64,000 bases of DNA from Fictibacillus aquaticus (GTDB taxonomy: Bacteria > Bacillota > Bacilli > Bacillales > Fictibacillaceae), in NCBI RefSeq assembly GCF_002245695.1, contig NZ_NOII01000011.1, positions 186,001 through 250,000 on the forward strand, in the 5' to 3' direction. The number at the start of each line of letters is the position of its first letter. Within the stretch, counting starts at the first letter, position 1. A program made the position numbers and the translations under genes. Under the pieces are notes generated by a model that did no database searches, was not told where the DNA came from, and saw only the letters and a program-made list of their open reading frames with translations. This document shows, in pieces, positions 50,701 through 58,838 of the stretch.

Positions 50701-52293
50701 CATGACTTGAAAAATGCAAACCGCCACGCACGCATTTCGGTAAAACTCGTTGCTAAAGCCGGTGTCGGCACAATTGCTTCCGGTGTAGCAAAAGGTTCAG
50801 CTGATGTAATCGTGATCAGCGGATACGACGGCGGAACAGGTGCATCACCGAAAACGAGCATCAAGCATACTGGGCTTCCGTGGGAACTGGGTCTTGCTGA
50901 AACGCACCAGACACTTATGCTGAACGGATTGCGTGAACGTGTTGTTCTTGAAACAGACGGCAAGCTGATGACAGGTAAAGACGTTGTCATGGCCGCCCTT
51001 CTCGGTGCTGAGGAATTCGGCTTCGCGACAGCACCTCTTGTCGTGCTTGGCTGTGTGATGATGCGTGTCTGCCACATGGATACATGCCCTGTCGGCGTCG
51101 CAACACAGAACCCAGAGCTTCGCGACAAGTTCGCCGGCAATCCGGACCATGTCGTCAACTATATGAGATTCGTAGCTGAAGAAGTGCGCGAGATCATGGC
51201 ACAGCTCGGATTCCGTACACTTGATGAAATGGTCGGACGTACCGACGTGCTTGAAGTGAGCAATCGAGCGAAGGAACATTGGAAGGCGCGTTATCTGGAT
51301 CTTTCAAGCCTGACATACCAGGTGGAAGGTGCGCGTTCATTCCGTACACCGCAGGATCATAAAATCAATGAATCTCTTGATATAAAAGAAATACTCCCTG
51401 CAGTTGAGCAGGCTATTGAAAACGGCAAGCCAGTCGATGCTAGTTTTGAGATTGAAAACATTAACCGTGTTGCTGGAACAATTACGGGCAGTGAGATTTC
51501 TAAACGCTATGGTGCTGCAGGTCTGCCTGATAATACCGTTACACTCCGCTTTACAGGTCATGCAGGTCAAAGCTTTGGCGCATTCGCTCCTAAAGGAATG
51601 ACGATGCACTTGACCGGTGATGCCAACGACTACGTAGGAAAAGGGCTTTCCGGCGGTAAAATTACGGTCACTGCACCAGCTGCGTTCCGCCATATGGCCA
51701 ATTCCAATGTCATTATCGGGAATGTCGCCTTTTACGGCGCATCCGGCGGTGAGGCGTATGTTAATGGAATGGCAGGCGAACGTTTTGCCGTCCGAAACAG
51801 CGGTGCTAACGTTGTCGTGGAAGGAATCGGCGACCATGGCTGTGAGTATATGACTGGCGGCAAGGTCGTCGTGCTCGGTGAAACAGGCAAGAACTTCGGT
51901 GCCGGGATGTCAGGCGGAATTGCTTATATTCTCGCTCCTAACGCGGACGAATTTAAAGCTCATTGCAATCTTGAAAGTATTGAATTTGAAGATCTGTCCG
52001 ATTTAGATGAACGCGCTTCTGTATATGAGATGATCGCTGCTCACCAGCAGGAAACAGGCAGCGAAAAAGCGGCATACGTTCTGCAAAACTGGCCGACTCT
52101 TGCACCGCTTTTTGTAAAAGTCATTCCTAAAGATTACAAGCAGATGCTCGAACGCATCCGGGAAGAGCGTGAAGCTGGTTACTCTGAGGAAACAGCCGTA
52201 ATGAACGCATTTAAGAGCGTTTCTGGAGGAAATGCAGCAGCTGCTGCCCCAAAGGCTAGAAGAAATGAGCTGAATAGGCTGGCGAGGGTGTAA
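47728..52293 (+). CDS. gltA: Glutamate synthase large subunit
   Basis: The 1521-residue protein starts at ATG 47728, seven bases after GGGAGG; MTYNQIPQAQGLYDPQFEHDACGIG aligns with B. subtilis GltA. Cys22 after the short propeptide is the glutaminase nucleophile. The order is GATase II domain (to about 430), central domain, FMN-binding domain with SYRGAQIFEAVGI and SGYDGGTGASP, the 3Fe-4S Cys cluster (CVMMRVCHMDTCPVG), and the GXGXG C-terminal domain with repeats such as GDHGCEYMTGGKVVVLG. It makes glutamate from glutamine and 2-oxoglutarate with GltB. Confidence 0.96.
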   Translation: MTYNQIPQAQGLYDPQFEHDACGIGVYAHLKGKATHDIVKKGLGMLCRLEHRAGQDAATGDGAGLMVQIPDAFFREKCPELNLPEKGRYGVGMLFFSKNEKEQQQIESHINNLIKAEGQHLIGWRTVPVNQEPIGPAAKETCPVIRQVFIAADESLQDEASFERKLYIIRKQAENWAKKQELRFYFTGLSTRTIIYKGLLTPEQVDAFYLDLQDPSFVSAFALVHSRFSTNTFPSWERAHPNRYIIHNGEINTLRGNMNWMKAREQQFVSEAFGSDLEKVLPIVDSDGSDSSILDNAFEFLVLAGRKPAHAAMMLIPEPWTENPHISAEKRAFYEYHSCLMEPWDGPTSISFTDGRQIGAILDRNGLRPARYYVTKDDHIIYSSEVGVIPVDEEEIVYKDRLSPGKMLLIDIEEGRILSDQEIKSEMANEKPYQEWLKQQLVAINDHGNTPKETVPNLLSQQKAFGYTYEDIKKYLLAIVTEGKDPIGSMGSDTPLAVLSDRPQSLFNYFKQHFAQVTNPPIDAIREQLVTSSMTLLGAEGNLLHPDENNCRRLQLDSPVLTPGQMKEIKKKAFSGFRSAILHTLFSDDLEQSVENLLKQAEESVLDGASILVLSDRKMNENTAAIPALLAASAVHHHLVQKGLRTKTSLIIESGETREVHHFAALIGYGADAIYPYLAYATYAETAADGSLTVTYDEAVKKYKKGVTDGIIKVMSKMGISTVQSYRGAQIFEAVGIGKKTIERYFPGTASQLDGIGLDIIARETLVRHNEAYAKNTDSTLDSGSDFQWRANGEHHAFNPKTIHTLQWACRKQDYSLFKQFSEAANEERLGFLRNMFSFKNTKALPLDEVESVDSIVKRFKTGAMSFGSLSQEAHEALAIAMNRLGGKSNSGEGGENPERFIPDANGDNRRSAIKQIASGRFGVNSHYLVNADELQIKMAQGAKPGEGGQLPGNKVYPWVAEVRGSTPGVGLISPPPHHDIYSIEDLAQLIHDLKNANRHARISVKLVAKAGVGTIASGVAKGSADVIVISGYDGGTGASPKTSIKHTGLPWELGLAETHQTLMLNGLRERVVLETDGKLMTGKDVVMAALLGAEEFGFATAPLVVLGCVMMRVCHMDTCPVGVATQNPELRDKFAGNPDHVVNYMRFVAEEVREIMAQLGFRTLDEMVGRTDVLEVSNRAKEHWKARYLDLSSLTYQVEGARSFRTPQDHKINESLDIKEILPAVEQAIENGKPVDASFEIENINRVAGTITGSEISKRYGAAGLPDNTVTLRFTGHAGQSFGAFAPKGMTMHLTGDANDYVGKGLSGGKITVTAPAAFRHMANSNVIIGNVAFYGASGGEAYVNGMAGERFAVRNSGANVVVEGIGDHGCEYMTGGKVVVLGETGKNFGAGMSGGIAYILAPNADEFKAHCNLESIEFEDLSDLDERASVYEMIAAHQQETGSEKAAYVLQNWPTLAPLFVKVIPKDYKQMLERIREEREAGYSEETAVMNAFKSVSGGNAAAAAPKARRNELNRLARV

Positions 52294-52300
52294 CGCAGCA

Positions 52301-52404
52301 GTCTAATTTGGGATTTGCGGGTCTAATTTGAAATTTACGAGTCTATATACTAATTTTACAGATCTAAATTAAATTTTACGGGTCAATCCTAATTTACGGG
52401 TCTA
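52301..52404. repeat. Tandem repeat array between gltA and gltB, period about 20 bp
   Basis: Five units plus a partial sixth begin at 52301, 52321, 52341, 52362, 52382 and 52400. The pattern is GTCTAATTT followed by AAATTTACGG. Units are 18-21 bases and degenerate. The array lies in the 153-base gap within the operon. Confidence 0.75.
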
Positions 52405-52446
52405 GCACTTCGACAACCATATTTTAAACTAGAAAGGCGGGATACT

Positions 52447-53937
52447 ATGGGTAAGCCAACCGGATTTTTGGACTATAAAAGAGAAGACATCCATGAACGC
52501 GATCCAAAAAAGCGAGTCAAGGATTGGAACGAATACACGCTTCCGGCACCGGACAGCCTGATGGAAAGGCAGGGCGCGCGTTGCATGGACTGCGCGACGC
52601 CGTTCTGCCACATCGGGATGGAGATTAACGGCATGACATCCGGGTGTCCGATTCACAACCTGATCCCTGAGTGGAACGACCTTGTGTACCGCGGCCGCTG
52701 GAAAGAAGCGCTCGACCGCCTGATGAAAACAAACAATTTTCCCGAGTTCACTGGTCGTGTCTGCCCTGCTCCATGTGAGGGCTCGTGTACGGTCGAGATT
52801 TCTGAGCCTGCTGTTACGATAAAAAATATTGAGAGAGCGATTATTGATAAAGGCTTTGAAAATGGCTGGATCACGCCGCGGATTCCTGGCAGCCGAACAG
52901 GCAAAAGAATCGCGATTGTCGGTTCTGGCCCTGCAGGATTAGCCGCAGCTGATCAGCTTAACCAAGCCGGCCACACTGTCACTGTTTATGAGCGAGCTGA
53001 CCGTGCAGGCGGACTGCTCGTGTATGGCATTCCGAACATGAAGCTTGATAAAGGAATTGTAGAACGCCGTATAGACCTGCTACGCCAGGAAGGCATTGAG
53101 TTTGTCCTAAACACGGAAATTGGACGCGACGTTTCTCCTGAGCAGCTAAGAGCTGAATACGATGCAGTCATCCTTTGTACCGGTGCACAGAAACAGCGCG
53201 ATCTTGAACTCGAGGGCCGCGATGCCGTGGGCGTGCATTTTGCGATGGATTACCTGACGGTGTCTACTCAGCGCCTTCTTGGCAGTCAAGTGCCAGACGA
53301 AAAATACATTGATGCGGCAGGCAAAGATGTAATCGTCATTGGCGGCGGAGATACGGGAGCTGACTGCGTGGCTACGGCATTGCGCCAAAAGTGCCGCAGT
53401 GTCGTGCAGTTCGGCAAGTACCCGAAGCTTCCTGGTTCTCGTACGCCAGACAACATGTGGCCTGAGCTGCCAAATATCTTCACACTGGACTACGCATACG
53501 AAGAAGCAGCTGCTGTGCATGGCGAAGATCCTCGCCAGTATTCTGTACAGACGAAAAAATTAGTGGCTGATGCAGATGGTACGTTAAAAGAGCTGCACAC
53601 TGTCCAAATGGAAAAAGCGCTGAATGAAAACGGGGAATGGGTCATGCAGGAGGTGCTTGGCACTGAACGTATTTGGCCGGCACAGCTTGTGTTTATCGCG
53701 ATCGGTTTTGAAGGACCAGAACAGCCGGTACTCTCGGCGTTTGGAGTAAAAACAACGGCTAACCGCCGAGTGGCAACTGCTTCAAGCAGCTACCAAACAA
53801 ACGTTGACGGCGTTTTTGCAGCTGGCGATGCCCGCCGCGGACAGAGCCTCATCGTCTGGGCGATCCGCGAAGGACGCGAGGTTGCTGCTGAAGTTGAAAG
53901 CTCCTTGAGCGCAGTGCCTGCAGCTGTAGGGCAATAA
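52447..53937 (+). CDS. gltB: Glutamate synthase small subunit
   Basis: The 496-residue protein has the N-terminal 4Fe-4S Cys motifs ([21 protein letters not shown]), an FAD dinucleotide site [13 protein letters not shown], and a second NADPH site GGGDTGADC, ending with [25 protein letters not shown]. It supplies electrons from NADPH to GltA. GAAAGGCGG precedes ATG 52447. The gap from gltA holds the tandem repeat array, which is unusually long for this operon. Confidence 0.95.
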   Translation: MGKPTGFLDYKREDIHERDPKKRVKDWNEYTLPAPDSLMERQGARCMDCATPFCHIGMEINGMTSGCPIHNLIPEWNDLVYRGRWKEALDRLMKTNNFPEFTGRVCPAPCEGSCTVEISEPAVTIKNIERAIIDKGFENGWITPRIPGSRTGKRIAIVGSGPAGLAAADQLNQAGHTVTVYERADRAGGLLVYGIPNMKLDKGIVERRIDLLRQEGIEFVLNTEIGRDVSPEQLRAEYDAVILCTGAQKQRDLELEGRDAVGVHFAMDYLTVSTQRLLGSQVPDEKYIDAAGKDVIVIGGGDTGADCVATALRQKCRSVVQFGKYPKLPGSRTPDNMWPELPNIFTLDYAYEEAAAVHGEDPRQYSVQTKKLVADADGTLKELHTVQMEKALNENGEWVMQEVLGTERIWPAQLVFIAIGFEGPEQPVLSAFGVKTTANRRVATASSSYQTNVDGVFAAGDARRGQSLIVWAIREGREVAAEVESSLSAVPAAVGQ

Positions 53938-53950
53938 TAGAAGTTAACAT

Positions 53951-53989
53951 AAATGGGGTACGGTACCGTCACGGTACCGTACCCCATTT
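53951..53989. repeat. Short GTAC hairpin, copy B (39 bp)
   Basis: AAATGGGGTACGGTACCGT and its exact complement flank one base. It lies between the convergent gltB and DUF4097 genes, where it is the only hairpin and may end both transcripts. Confidence 0.9.
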
Positions 53990-53998
53990 GTATGGTTT

Positions 53999-54898
53999 CT
54001 AATTCAACTCGAAATCCCCAGAAGATGTTGTAACTTGTAACTTATATTTTCCCTCACCAATTCTGCCCGCGATGGTATGGTCTGTTTTTTTATCATAATC
54101 CACACCTGCAAGATTCACTGTTCCATCACCTGAGCTTCCTTCAAAAACTATACTCAGCGACTCTGGCCGATCTTCAAAAACAACATTCACATCGCCGCTT
54201 GCCGTATCAGCTTTAATGTTGCCTGATGCAGATTTCCCTTTCACATCAATCTCTCCTGATGACGTCTCAGCTGTCACATCACCCTTCAGGCCATTCAGTA
54301 TCATATCACCTGAGCTTGCAAGCAGTTCAAACTTCTTTGAAACAGAGTCTTTCAGCGTGATATCTCCGCTGCTTGTTTCACTGCGGCTCACAGAATCCGC
54401 CGACACATTTTTCATTTTAATGTCTCCTGAACTCGCTTCTGCTTCCACTTTATCTGCTTTAAGATCACGAAGTTCAATATCTCCTGACGACGTTTCAATC
54501 ACCAACGATTTATACATTTTCTCAGGTACCTTCACTTCCAGATTAAGGTCCACTCTTCCCATACCTACATAAAAGTACATATTCTTCTGGGTGACCTTCA
54601 CCTTCAATGTGTCCCCTTTTTCCTCAACCGAAAGCTTATAATTGCTTTTTTCCTTAATCGTTTTGCTGAGCCTTCCTTTCAACGTTACTTCTATTTGACC
54701 TGATTGCCCTGGCACGACTGTAACATCAGTTGATGAAACATCCACTTCAATGTTCTCAACACCCCCGCTTTTCACCATTTTCTTACTATGATAATCGGTG
54801 GTTTTTAGTGAGAACGCATCAGTAAAGGTTGCCGTACCTGCCGTACCAATCACTCCTACAGCTAACATCGCCAGTGCAAATTTCACAATCCTGCTCAT
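53999..54898 (-). CDS. DUF4097 beta-strand repeat protein, membrane anchored
   Basis: The 299-residue protein has one N-terminal helix as signal or anchor ([19 protein letters not shown]). A beta-solenoid-like chain with at least eight SSGD/SSGE repeats at about 18-20 residue period follows ([39 protein letters not shown] and so on). DUF4097 proteins are found with PadR/HAAS genes and in Lia-type envelope loci. The role is unknown. Its ATG overlaps the stop of the HAAS gene by four bases. Confidence 0.85.
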   Translation of the reverse strand: MSRIVKFALAMLAVGVIGTAGTATFTDAFSLKTTDYHSKKMVKSGGVENIEVDVSSTDVTVVPGQSGQIEVTLKGRLSKTIKEKSNYKLSVEEKGDTLKVKVTQKNMYFYVGMGRVDLNLEVKVPEKMYKSLVIETSSGDIELRDLKADKVEAEASSGDIKMKNVSADSVSRSETSSGDITLKDSVSKKFELLASSGDMILNGLKGDVTAETSSGEIDVKGKSASGNIKADTASGDVNVVFEDRPESLSIVFEGSSGDGTVNLAGVDYDKKTDHTIAGRIGEGKYKLQVTTSSGDFELN

Positions 54899-55464
54899 GC
54901 CGCTCTCTCTCCTTTTCCGTACACAATATTACTGTTAAATCGGATGTACCTTGTCATCGCCCGTTTCGCAGCTCTGCCAGCATTCAACATTCCTACACTC
55001 AGCAAAATTCCAAGACTGCAAGTAATCAAGCTGACAAAAAACACGAGCAATATTCCGTCCAGACCATTCACAACAAGCGATCCAATGACCGCTAACGGAG
55101 TAATGAGAAGAGCAAAAGCTGCAACCCATAACCCCACAAAAACCCCAGCTATCCCAAGAGCCGGTCCAAGAACAAAGACGAGGTTAAAAAAGAACAGCCC
55201 TGCCAGTACAATAGTTGAATTCAGCTTCCCAGCCCCTTTGCTATGATACTCCGCCGGTTTCACCGTTGGCCGGTATTCACTGAGCAAATCCTTCGCAATC
55301 ATTTCCGGACTGCCGAGTTCAGCTACGAGTTCTTCCTCAATCTTTCCTTCTGCCATTCCATTTGAAAAGTGCTCCTCAAAGTCATAGAGCATTTCCCGTC
55401 TGTCATTCTCCGGTACTTGCTGGAGAAGAGAATCCAATTTTCCAAGAAACATTGCTTTCTTCAT
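54895..55464 (-). CDS. HAAS/DUF1700 family membrane protein
   Basis: The protein of about 189 residues starts with a HAAS domain (FLGKLDSLLQQVPENDRREMLYDFEEHFSNGMAEGKIEEELVAELGSPEMIAKDLL) and has four membrane helices. GGAGGGG places the start at ATG 55464, inside the end of the PadR gene (62-base overlap). It is the same type of partner as at 25320-25967. Confidence 0.83.
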   Translation of the reverse strand: MKKAMFLGKLDSLLQQVPENDRREMLYDFEEHFSNGMAEGKIEEELVAELGSPEMIAKDLLSEYRPTVKPAEYHSKGAGKLNSTIVLAGLFFFNLVFVLGPALGIAGVFVGLWVAAFALLITPLAVIGSLVVNGLDGILLVFFVSLITCSLGILLSVGMLNAGRAAKRAMTRYIRFNSNIVYGKGERAA

Positions 55465-55780
55465 TTTCGAGCCCCTCCACAATGAATTCATTCACAGCGT
55501 TTGAAAACTGCTTCCATTCGTCAATCAGCACTCTCATATAAGCAGCGCCTTTTTCTGTTAAGTAATAATATTTTCTAGGCGGACCTTCAGTCGATTCCGC
55601 AAGATAAGTAGATACATATTCTTCCTTCGTCAAGCGCCTCAGAAGCGGATACAGTGTTCCTTCTGCCACCTCAATCTTGCTGGAAATACTTTGTGCCAGC
55701 TCGTAGCCATATTGATCCTTCTTGGAAATAAGAATCAATACACAAAGCTCCAGCGCACCTTTTTTGAATTGAACATTCAT
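55403..55780 (-). CDS. PadR family transcriptional regulator
   Basis: The 125-residue protein is a PadR winged helix: KKGALELCVLILISKKDQYGYELAQSISSKI, VAEGTLYPLLRRLTKEEYVS, GPPRKYYYLTEKG. Its C-terminal tail runs beyond the usual end, into the HAAS gene. GGAGG fits ATG 55780. It heads the operon PadR-HAAS-DUF4097 and likely represses it. Confidence 0.85.
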   Translation of the reverse strand: MNVQFKKGALELCVLILISKKDQYGYELAQSISSKIEVAEGTLYPLLRRLTKEEYVSTYLAESTEGPPRKYYYLTEKGAAYMRVLIDEWKQFSNAVNEFIVEGLENEESNVSWKIGFSSPASTGE

Positions 55781-55933
55781 TCCATTCCTCCAGCGATTAT
55801 AATCCAGTACTAAACAATAACCAGTAGTGTTCCAAAAAAATACAGTAGACTCACTTGTAAGAATATACCATAGTAGTGAACAATGCAAGGTAGTTGTTGT
55901 TATTTTATGTAAAAATATTTTCAGGTTAACATA

Positions 55934-55970
55934 ATGGGGGTACGGTACCGTCACGGTACCGTACCCCCAT
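55934..55970. repeat. Short GTAC hairpin, copy C (37 bp)
   Basis: ATGGGGGTACGGTACCGT and its exact complement flank one C. It has the same core as copy B. It lies between same-strand genes; on the plus strand CTTTTCTTTTC follows. Confidence 0.9.
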
Positions 55971-55981
55971 CTTTTCTTTTC

Positions 55982-56680
55982 TTAATTCACATATGTTACA
56001 TCGCCTTTTACTTCAACACCTGCTGGGACTTTCAAATAAACAAATCCAAGTCCAAATGTAGCTTCACTGTCGAACGACATACCTCCAGTTCCGTCAGAAA
56101 ACTGGCTGAAGGCAAAGCCTGCTTGGAAAAGCCCCATATTAACCTCTGTTGGAATCGGATTATTTACAGATAAATCCGATCCTGCAAGAGAAAGCTCTAT
56201 CGGGTTCGATTTGTCGGTAACATCGATTCGTTCAATAATGAATTTACCTGTGTAATAGACAGCCTCTATACTCCCATCCTTGCTGTGATCTGTATGTTCA
56301 ACGAATACGCTTATTGACGGTGCGGATACCGTTAGCGTCCTCTCGCTGAATGGAAGCGACCAGCTTTTCTTTTTGTTAAAAGCTGTTTGACCGGGATCAT
56401 ACTTCCCGTTCATCGCCTCATCAAATACCCTTGTTTCTTCATCTTGTATCTGTTCTATTTGTTCCGTACTGTAGGTCTTGCCCGATGTTAATTTTGCAGG
56501 AAGAATTACAGCAGACAGCATCGCAGCAATTAACAAAATCACGGTATAACCACCTAGTATCCATTTCATTTTCCCGCCAAGATTAAAACCTCTTCGTTGA
56601 CCTGACTTAAACAGCAGCATCACAACAGACATAATACCTGCAATAAGAATAATGGGGATTAAAAATGTTACGATAATCAT
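55982..56680 (-). CDS. Membrane protein with extracytoplasmic domain, function unknown
   Basis: The 232-residue protein has two N-terminal helices (FLIPIILIAGIMSVVMLLF, WILGGYTVILLIAAMLSAVIL), then an extracytoplasmic part rich in beta strands (TLTVSAPSISVFVEHTD, GVEVKGDVTYVN). No family is recognised. Its ATG overlaps the ABC permease stop by four bases, so it belongs to the GntR-ABC operon. Confidence 0.68.
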   Translation of the reverse strand: MIIVTFLIPIILIAGIMSVVMLLFKSGQRRGFNLGGKMKWILGGYTVILLIAAMLSAVILPAKLTSGKTYSTEQIEQIQDEETRVFDEAMNGKYDPGQTAFNKKKSWSLPFSERTLTVSAPSISVFVEHTDHSKDGSIEAVYYTGKFIIERIDVTDKSNPIELSLAGSDLSVNNPIPTEVNMGLFQAGFAFSQFSDGTGGMSFDSEATFGLGFVYLKVPAGVEVKGDVTYVN

Positions 56681-57423
56681 GCTTTTACCTCCATTTGCCT
56701 TAAGAGAAAACTTGCTGCGGCATAAAACAGACTTGATACACCAATCACTTTTATAGCAAACAGCACGAAGGACGTTTCATCTCCAAAAAATATACCGGTC
56801 TTAAAGAGCATTGTTGATTCCCCTGTCACAACTCCCTCTAAAATTAACAGACCGAAAATCACAACAGGAAGAATAAACACAAATGCTCTGTTAAATTGTA
56901 TCAGCATACCTGCAAAGTATCCGATACTGGCCAACAGAAAGATATACAAATATGAAGCACACAAACCCTTCAACATTTCTCCAACTGTCAGCTGCTGCAT
57001 CATAAATGAATGATCTTTCAGGACGAAAACCGCGATCAGCTGAAACAAGTGTGTGGAAAGAAATGCCGTAACACCTGCAAAAGCACAGGCAGATAAGAGA
57101 AATAGAATGTTAGAATATTGGCTTGCCGCTTGATTCGTAACGAAAGAGTAATCATCATTTCGGTAAGCTTTGGTCGTTATCAGAATACCGACAATGAAAG
57201 CCCATAGCATGGTAAATACGAGAATCATACTTCCTGTAAAATATTTAACGTCATATGAAAACGTCTCTGATCCGCCACCCATCATGGATGATCCGTTAAA
57301 AGAGAAAAGGATAGCAATCATCTGTATGAATATTAAAGATGTAAATCCGCTCGAGTAAGATTTCAGCTTGTAAGAATATTGCTTTTTAACGATATTCGAT
57401 AATTTCACTTCAGCTAAATACAT
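56677..57423 (-). CDS. ABC permease-like membrane protein
   Basis: The 248-residue protein has six predicted helices and the layout of ABC-2-like permeases of the YtrC/YtrD kind (SGFTSLIFIQMIAILFSF, MLWAFIVGILITTKAYRNDDYSFVTNQ). It overlaps the ATPase gene by 14 bases. It should form the membrane part of the exporter or envelope-stress transporter with the ATPase at 57410. The substrate is unknown. Confidence 0.75.
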   Translation of the reverse strand: MYLAEVKLSNIVKKQYSYKLKSYSSGFTSLIFIQMIAILFSFNGSSMMGGGSETFSYDVKYFTGSMILVFTMLWAFIVGILITTKAYRNDDYSFVTNQAASQYSNILFLLSACAFAGVTAFLSTHLFQLIAVFVLKDHSFMMQQLTVGEMLKGLCASYLYIFLLASIGYFAGMLIQFNRAFVFILPVVIFGLLILEGVVTGESTMLFKTGIFFGDETSFVLFAIKVIGVSSLFYAAASFLLRQMEVKA

Positions 57424-58306
57424 GATCGATCCCTCCTTTTGTTTTGCTTGTCAGGTACATACACAGACTGTCTGCCGAGACAGGCGTCATCTCAAGTCCT
57501 TGCAATCTAGCTCTTTCTAGTCCTTCCTCAGAGAATACATTCCTCACAACCGCATACGTTCCGTTCACACCTGCTGTCTGCTGGTGAATGATTTCTCTTT
57601 CCGCGATCCAGCTTTCGACGGCCGCAGCTGGTCCGCTTATCCCTATCGCATACTCCTTCATATCTTCAACCGTCATATGAAGGCACTTTTCTCCTTCTTT
57701 GATCAATAAAATATCTTCTAAAATATCCTCCACCTCATTAAGCAGATGACTTGAGAGGATAATAGTCCTCGGTGAGGCAATATAGTCCTTCAGCAGTGCA
57801 CGGTAAAAGTCTTTCCTTACTCCTGCATCCATGCCTGAAGTTGGTTCATCAAAAATCGTCAGCGGACAGCGCGCTGCCAGCCCGACAATCATGTTGAACG
57901 TACTCTTCATTCCTTTGGACAAATTGTTATGATTCTGACTCGGATCGAGAGAAAAGTATTCTAACAATCGCTCTGCCAGCTGATTGTTCCAGTTATGATA
58001 AAAGCTCCCTGCCGTTTGCAGCAGCTCACTCAAAGTCATTGCCGCTGGAAACGTCATGTTGCCGTGGATGAATATAGTGTTGGCCGATACTTTCAAATTA
58101 TTAAAAGGGTTCTCTGAAAACACGCGCACTTCGCCGGAGGTTTGCTTTTGCAAGCCAGCAATAATGCTCAAAAGCGTTGTTTTACCCGCTCCGTTTCTAC
58201 CAATCAGTCCAGTAATACTGTTTTCCGCCAATGTAAAAGACAAATTGCGGAGGGCATTCCCTCTGCCGTATCGCTTCATAACCCCCTGGCAGCTGACCAC
58301 ATTCAT
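57410..58306 (-). CDS. ABC transporter ATP-binding subunit (YtrB-like)
   Basis: The 298-residue ATPase has Walker A GRNGAGKTTL, a variant signature LSKGMKSTFNMIVGLA, Walker B LTIFDEPTSGMDA and switch His LSSHLLNEVEDIL. The signature LSKGM is seen in the YtrB group of Bacillus, which sits with a GntR repressor and responds to cell-wall antibiotics. The ATG overlaps the GntR stop by four bases. Confidence 0.85.
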   Translation of the reverse strand: MNVVSCQGVMKRYGRGNALRNLSFTLAENSITGLIGRNGAGKTTLLSIIAGLQKQTSGEVRVFSENPFNNLKVSANTIFIHGNMTFPAAMTLSELLQTAGSFYHNWNNQLAERLLEYFSLDPSQNHNNLSKGMKSTFNMIVGLAARCPLTIFDEPTSGMDAGVRKDFYRALLKDYIASPRTIILSSHLLNEVEDILEDILLIKEGEKCLHMTVEDMKEYAIGISGPAAAVESWIAEREIIHQQTAGVNGTYAVVRNVFSEEGLERARLQGLEMTPVSADSLCMYLTSKTKGGIDHVFS

Positions 58307-58704
58307 TTCATATCCTCCTTTATCTTTCGGTGCATATCTTTTATCAATGTAACAAGCTCATCTTCACCGACATTCAGCTGAACGGCTTCCATGGCTAGTT
58401 CCTTAACCATTCCACTAAGCTTCTGATTTTTTCTTTTCTCCAAAATGATCTCTCTTGCCCCACTCGACACAAACATTCCCAGCCCTCGCTTTTTATAAAG
58501 AACCTGTTCATCCGCTAAAATATTTAACCCTTTAGCCGCTGTTGCGGGGTTAATGTTAAACATCTCAGCAAGCTGATATTGCGAATAGATCTTTTCATCC
58601 ACATTGATACTGGCGTTCAATATCTCATTCTCAAGCCAATCCGCGATCTGAATATAAATCGGGGTCAAGCTGTTCAAGTTTAATAACAAACCATCACCAC
58701 CCAC
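58303..58704 (-). CDS. GntR family regulator, YtrA subfamily
   Basis: The protein is up to 133 residues, with an N-terminal GntR winged helix (PIYIQIADWLENEILNASI, YSQYQLAEMFNINPATAAKGLNILADEQVLYKKRGLGMFV) and a short C-terminal helix, as in YtrA. The start is either GTG 58704 or a TTG at 58689; the ribosome site does not settle it. It heads the ABC operon and a palindrome lies just upstream. Confidence 0.85.
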   Translation of the reverse strand: MGGDGLLLNLNSLTPIYIQIADWLENEILNASINVDEKIYSQYQLAEMFNINPATAAKGLNILADEQVLYKKRGLGMFVSSGAREIILEKRKNQKLSGMVKELAMEAVQLNVGEDELVTLIKDMHRKIKEDMK

Positions 58705-58712
58705 ACTCCATT

Positions 58713-58736
58713 AGTGCATTACTCTTGTAATGTACT
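58713..58736. promoter_or_regulatory. GntR/YtrA operator candidate
   Basis: AGTGCATTAC and GTAATGTACT form a ten-base dyad with one mismatch and a four-base centre, nine bases before the GTG start and overlapping TATAGT. YtrA-type regulators bind such dyads to repress their own operons. Confidence 0.7.
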
Positions 58737-58785
58737 ATATAATTCCAATATATGCAAATAAATGTTAAAAATGAACAAAAAAAGA

Positions 58786-58828
58786 GTGATGGGGGGACGG
58801 TACCGCCACGGTACCGTACCCCCATCAC
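58786..58828. repeat. Short GTAC hairpin, copy D (43 bp)
   Basis: The arms begin GTGATGGGGGGACGG and end CCGTACCCCCATCAC. The inner core matches copies B and C, with one mismatch (G in place of T at the left arm). It lies between same-strand genes. Confidence 0.88.
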
Positions 58829-58838
58829 TTTGTATCAG

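Noticed and set aside
55403-55954. Longer PadR start at 55954
   Set aside because: The extra N-terminal part has no family match, and GGAGG lies directly before the ATG at 55780.
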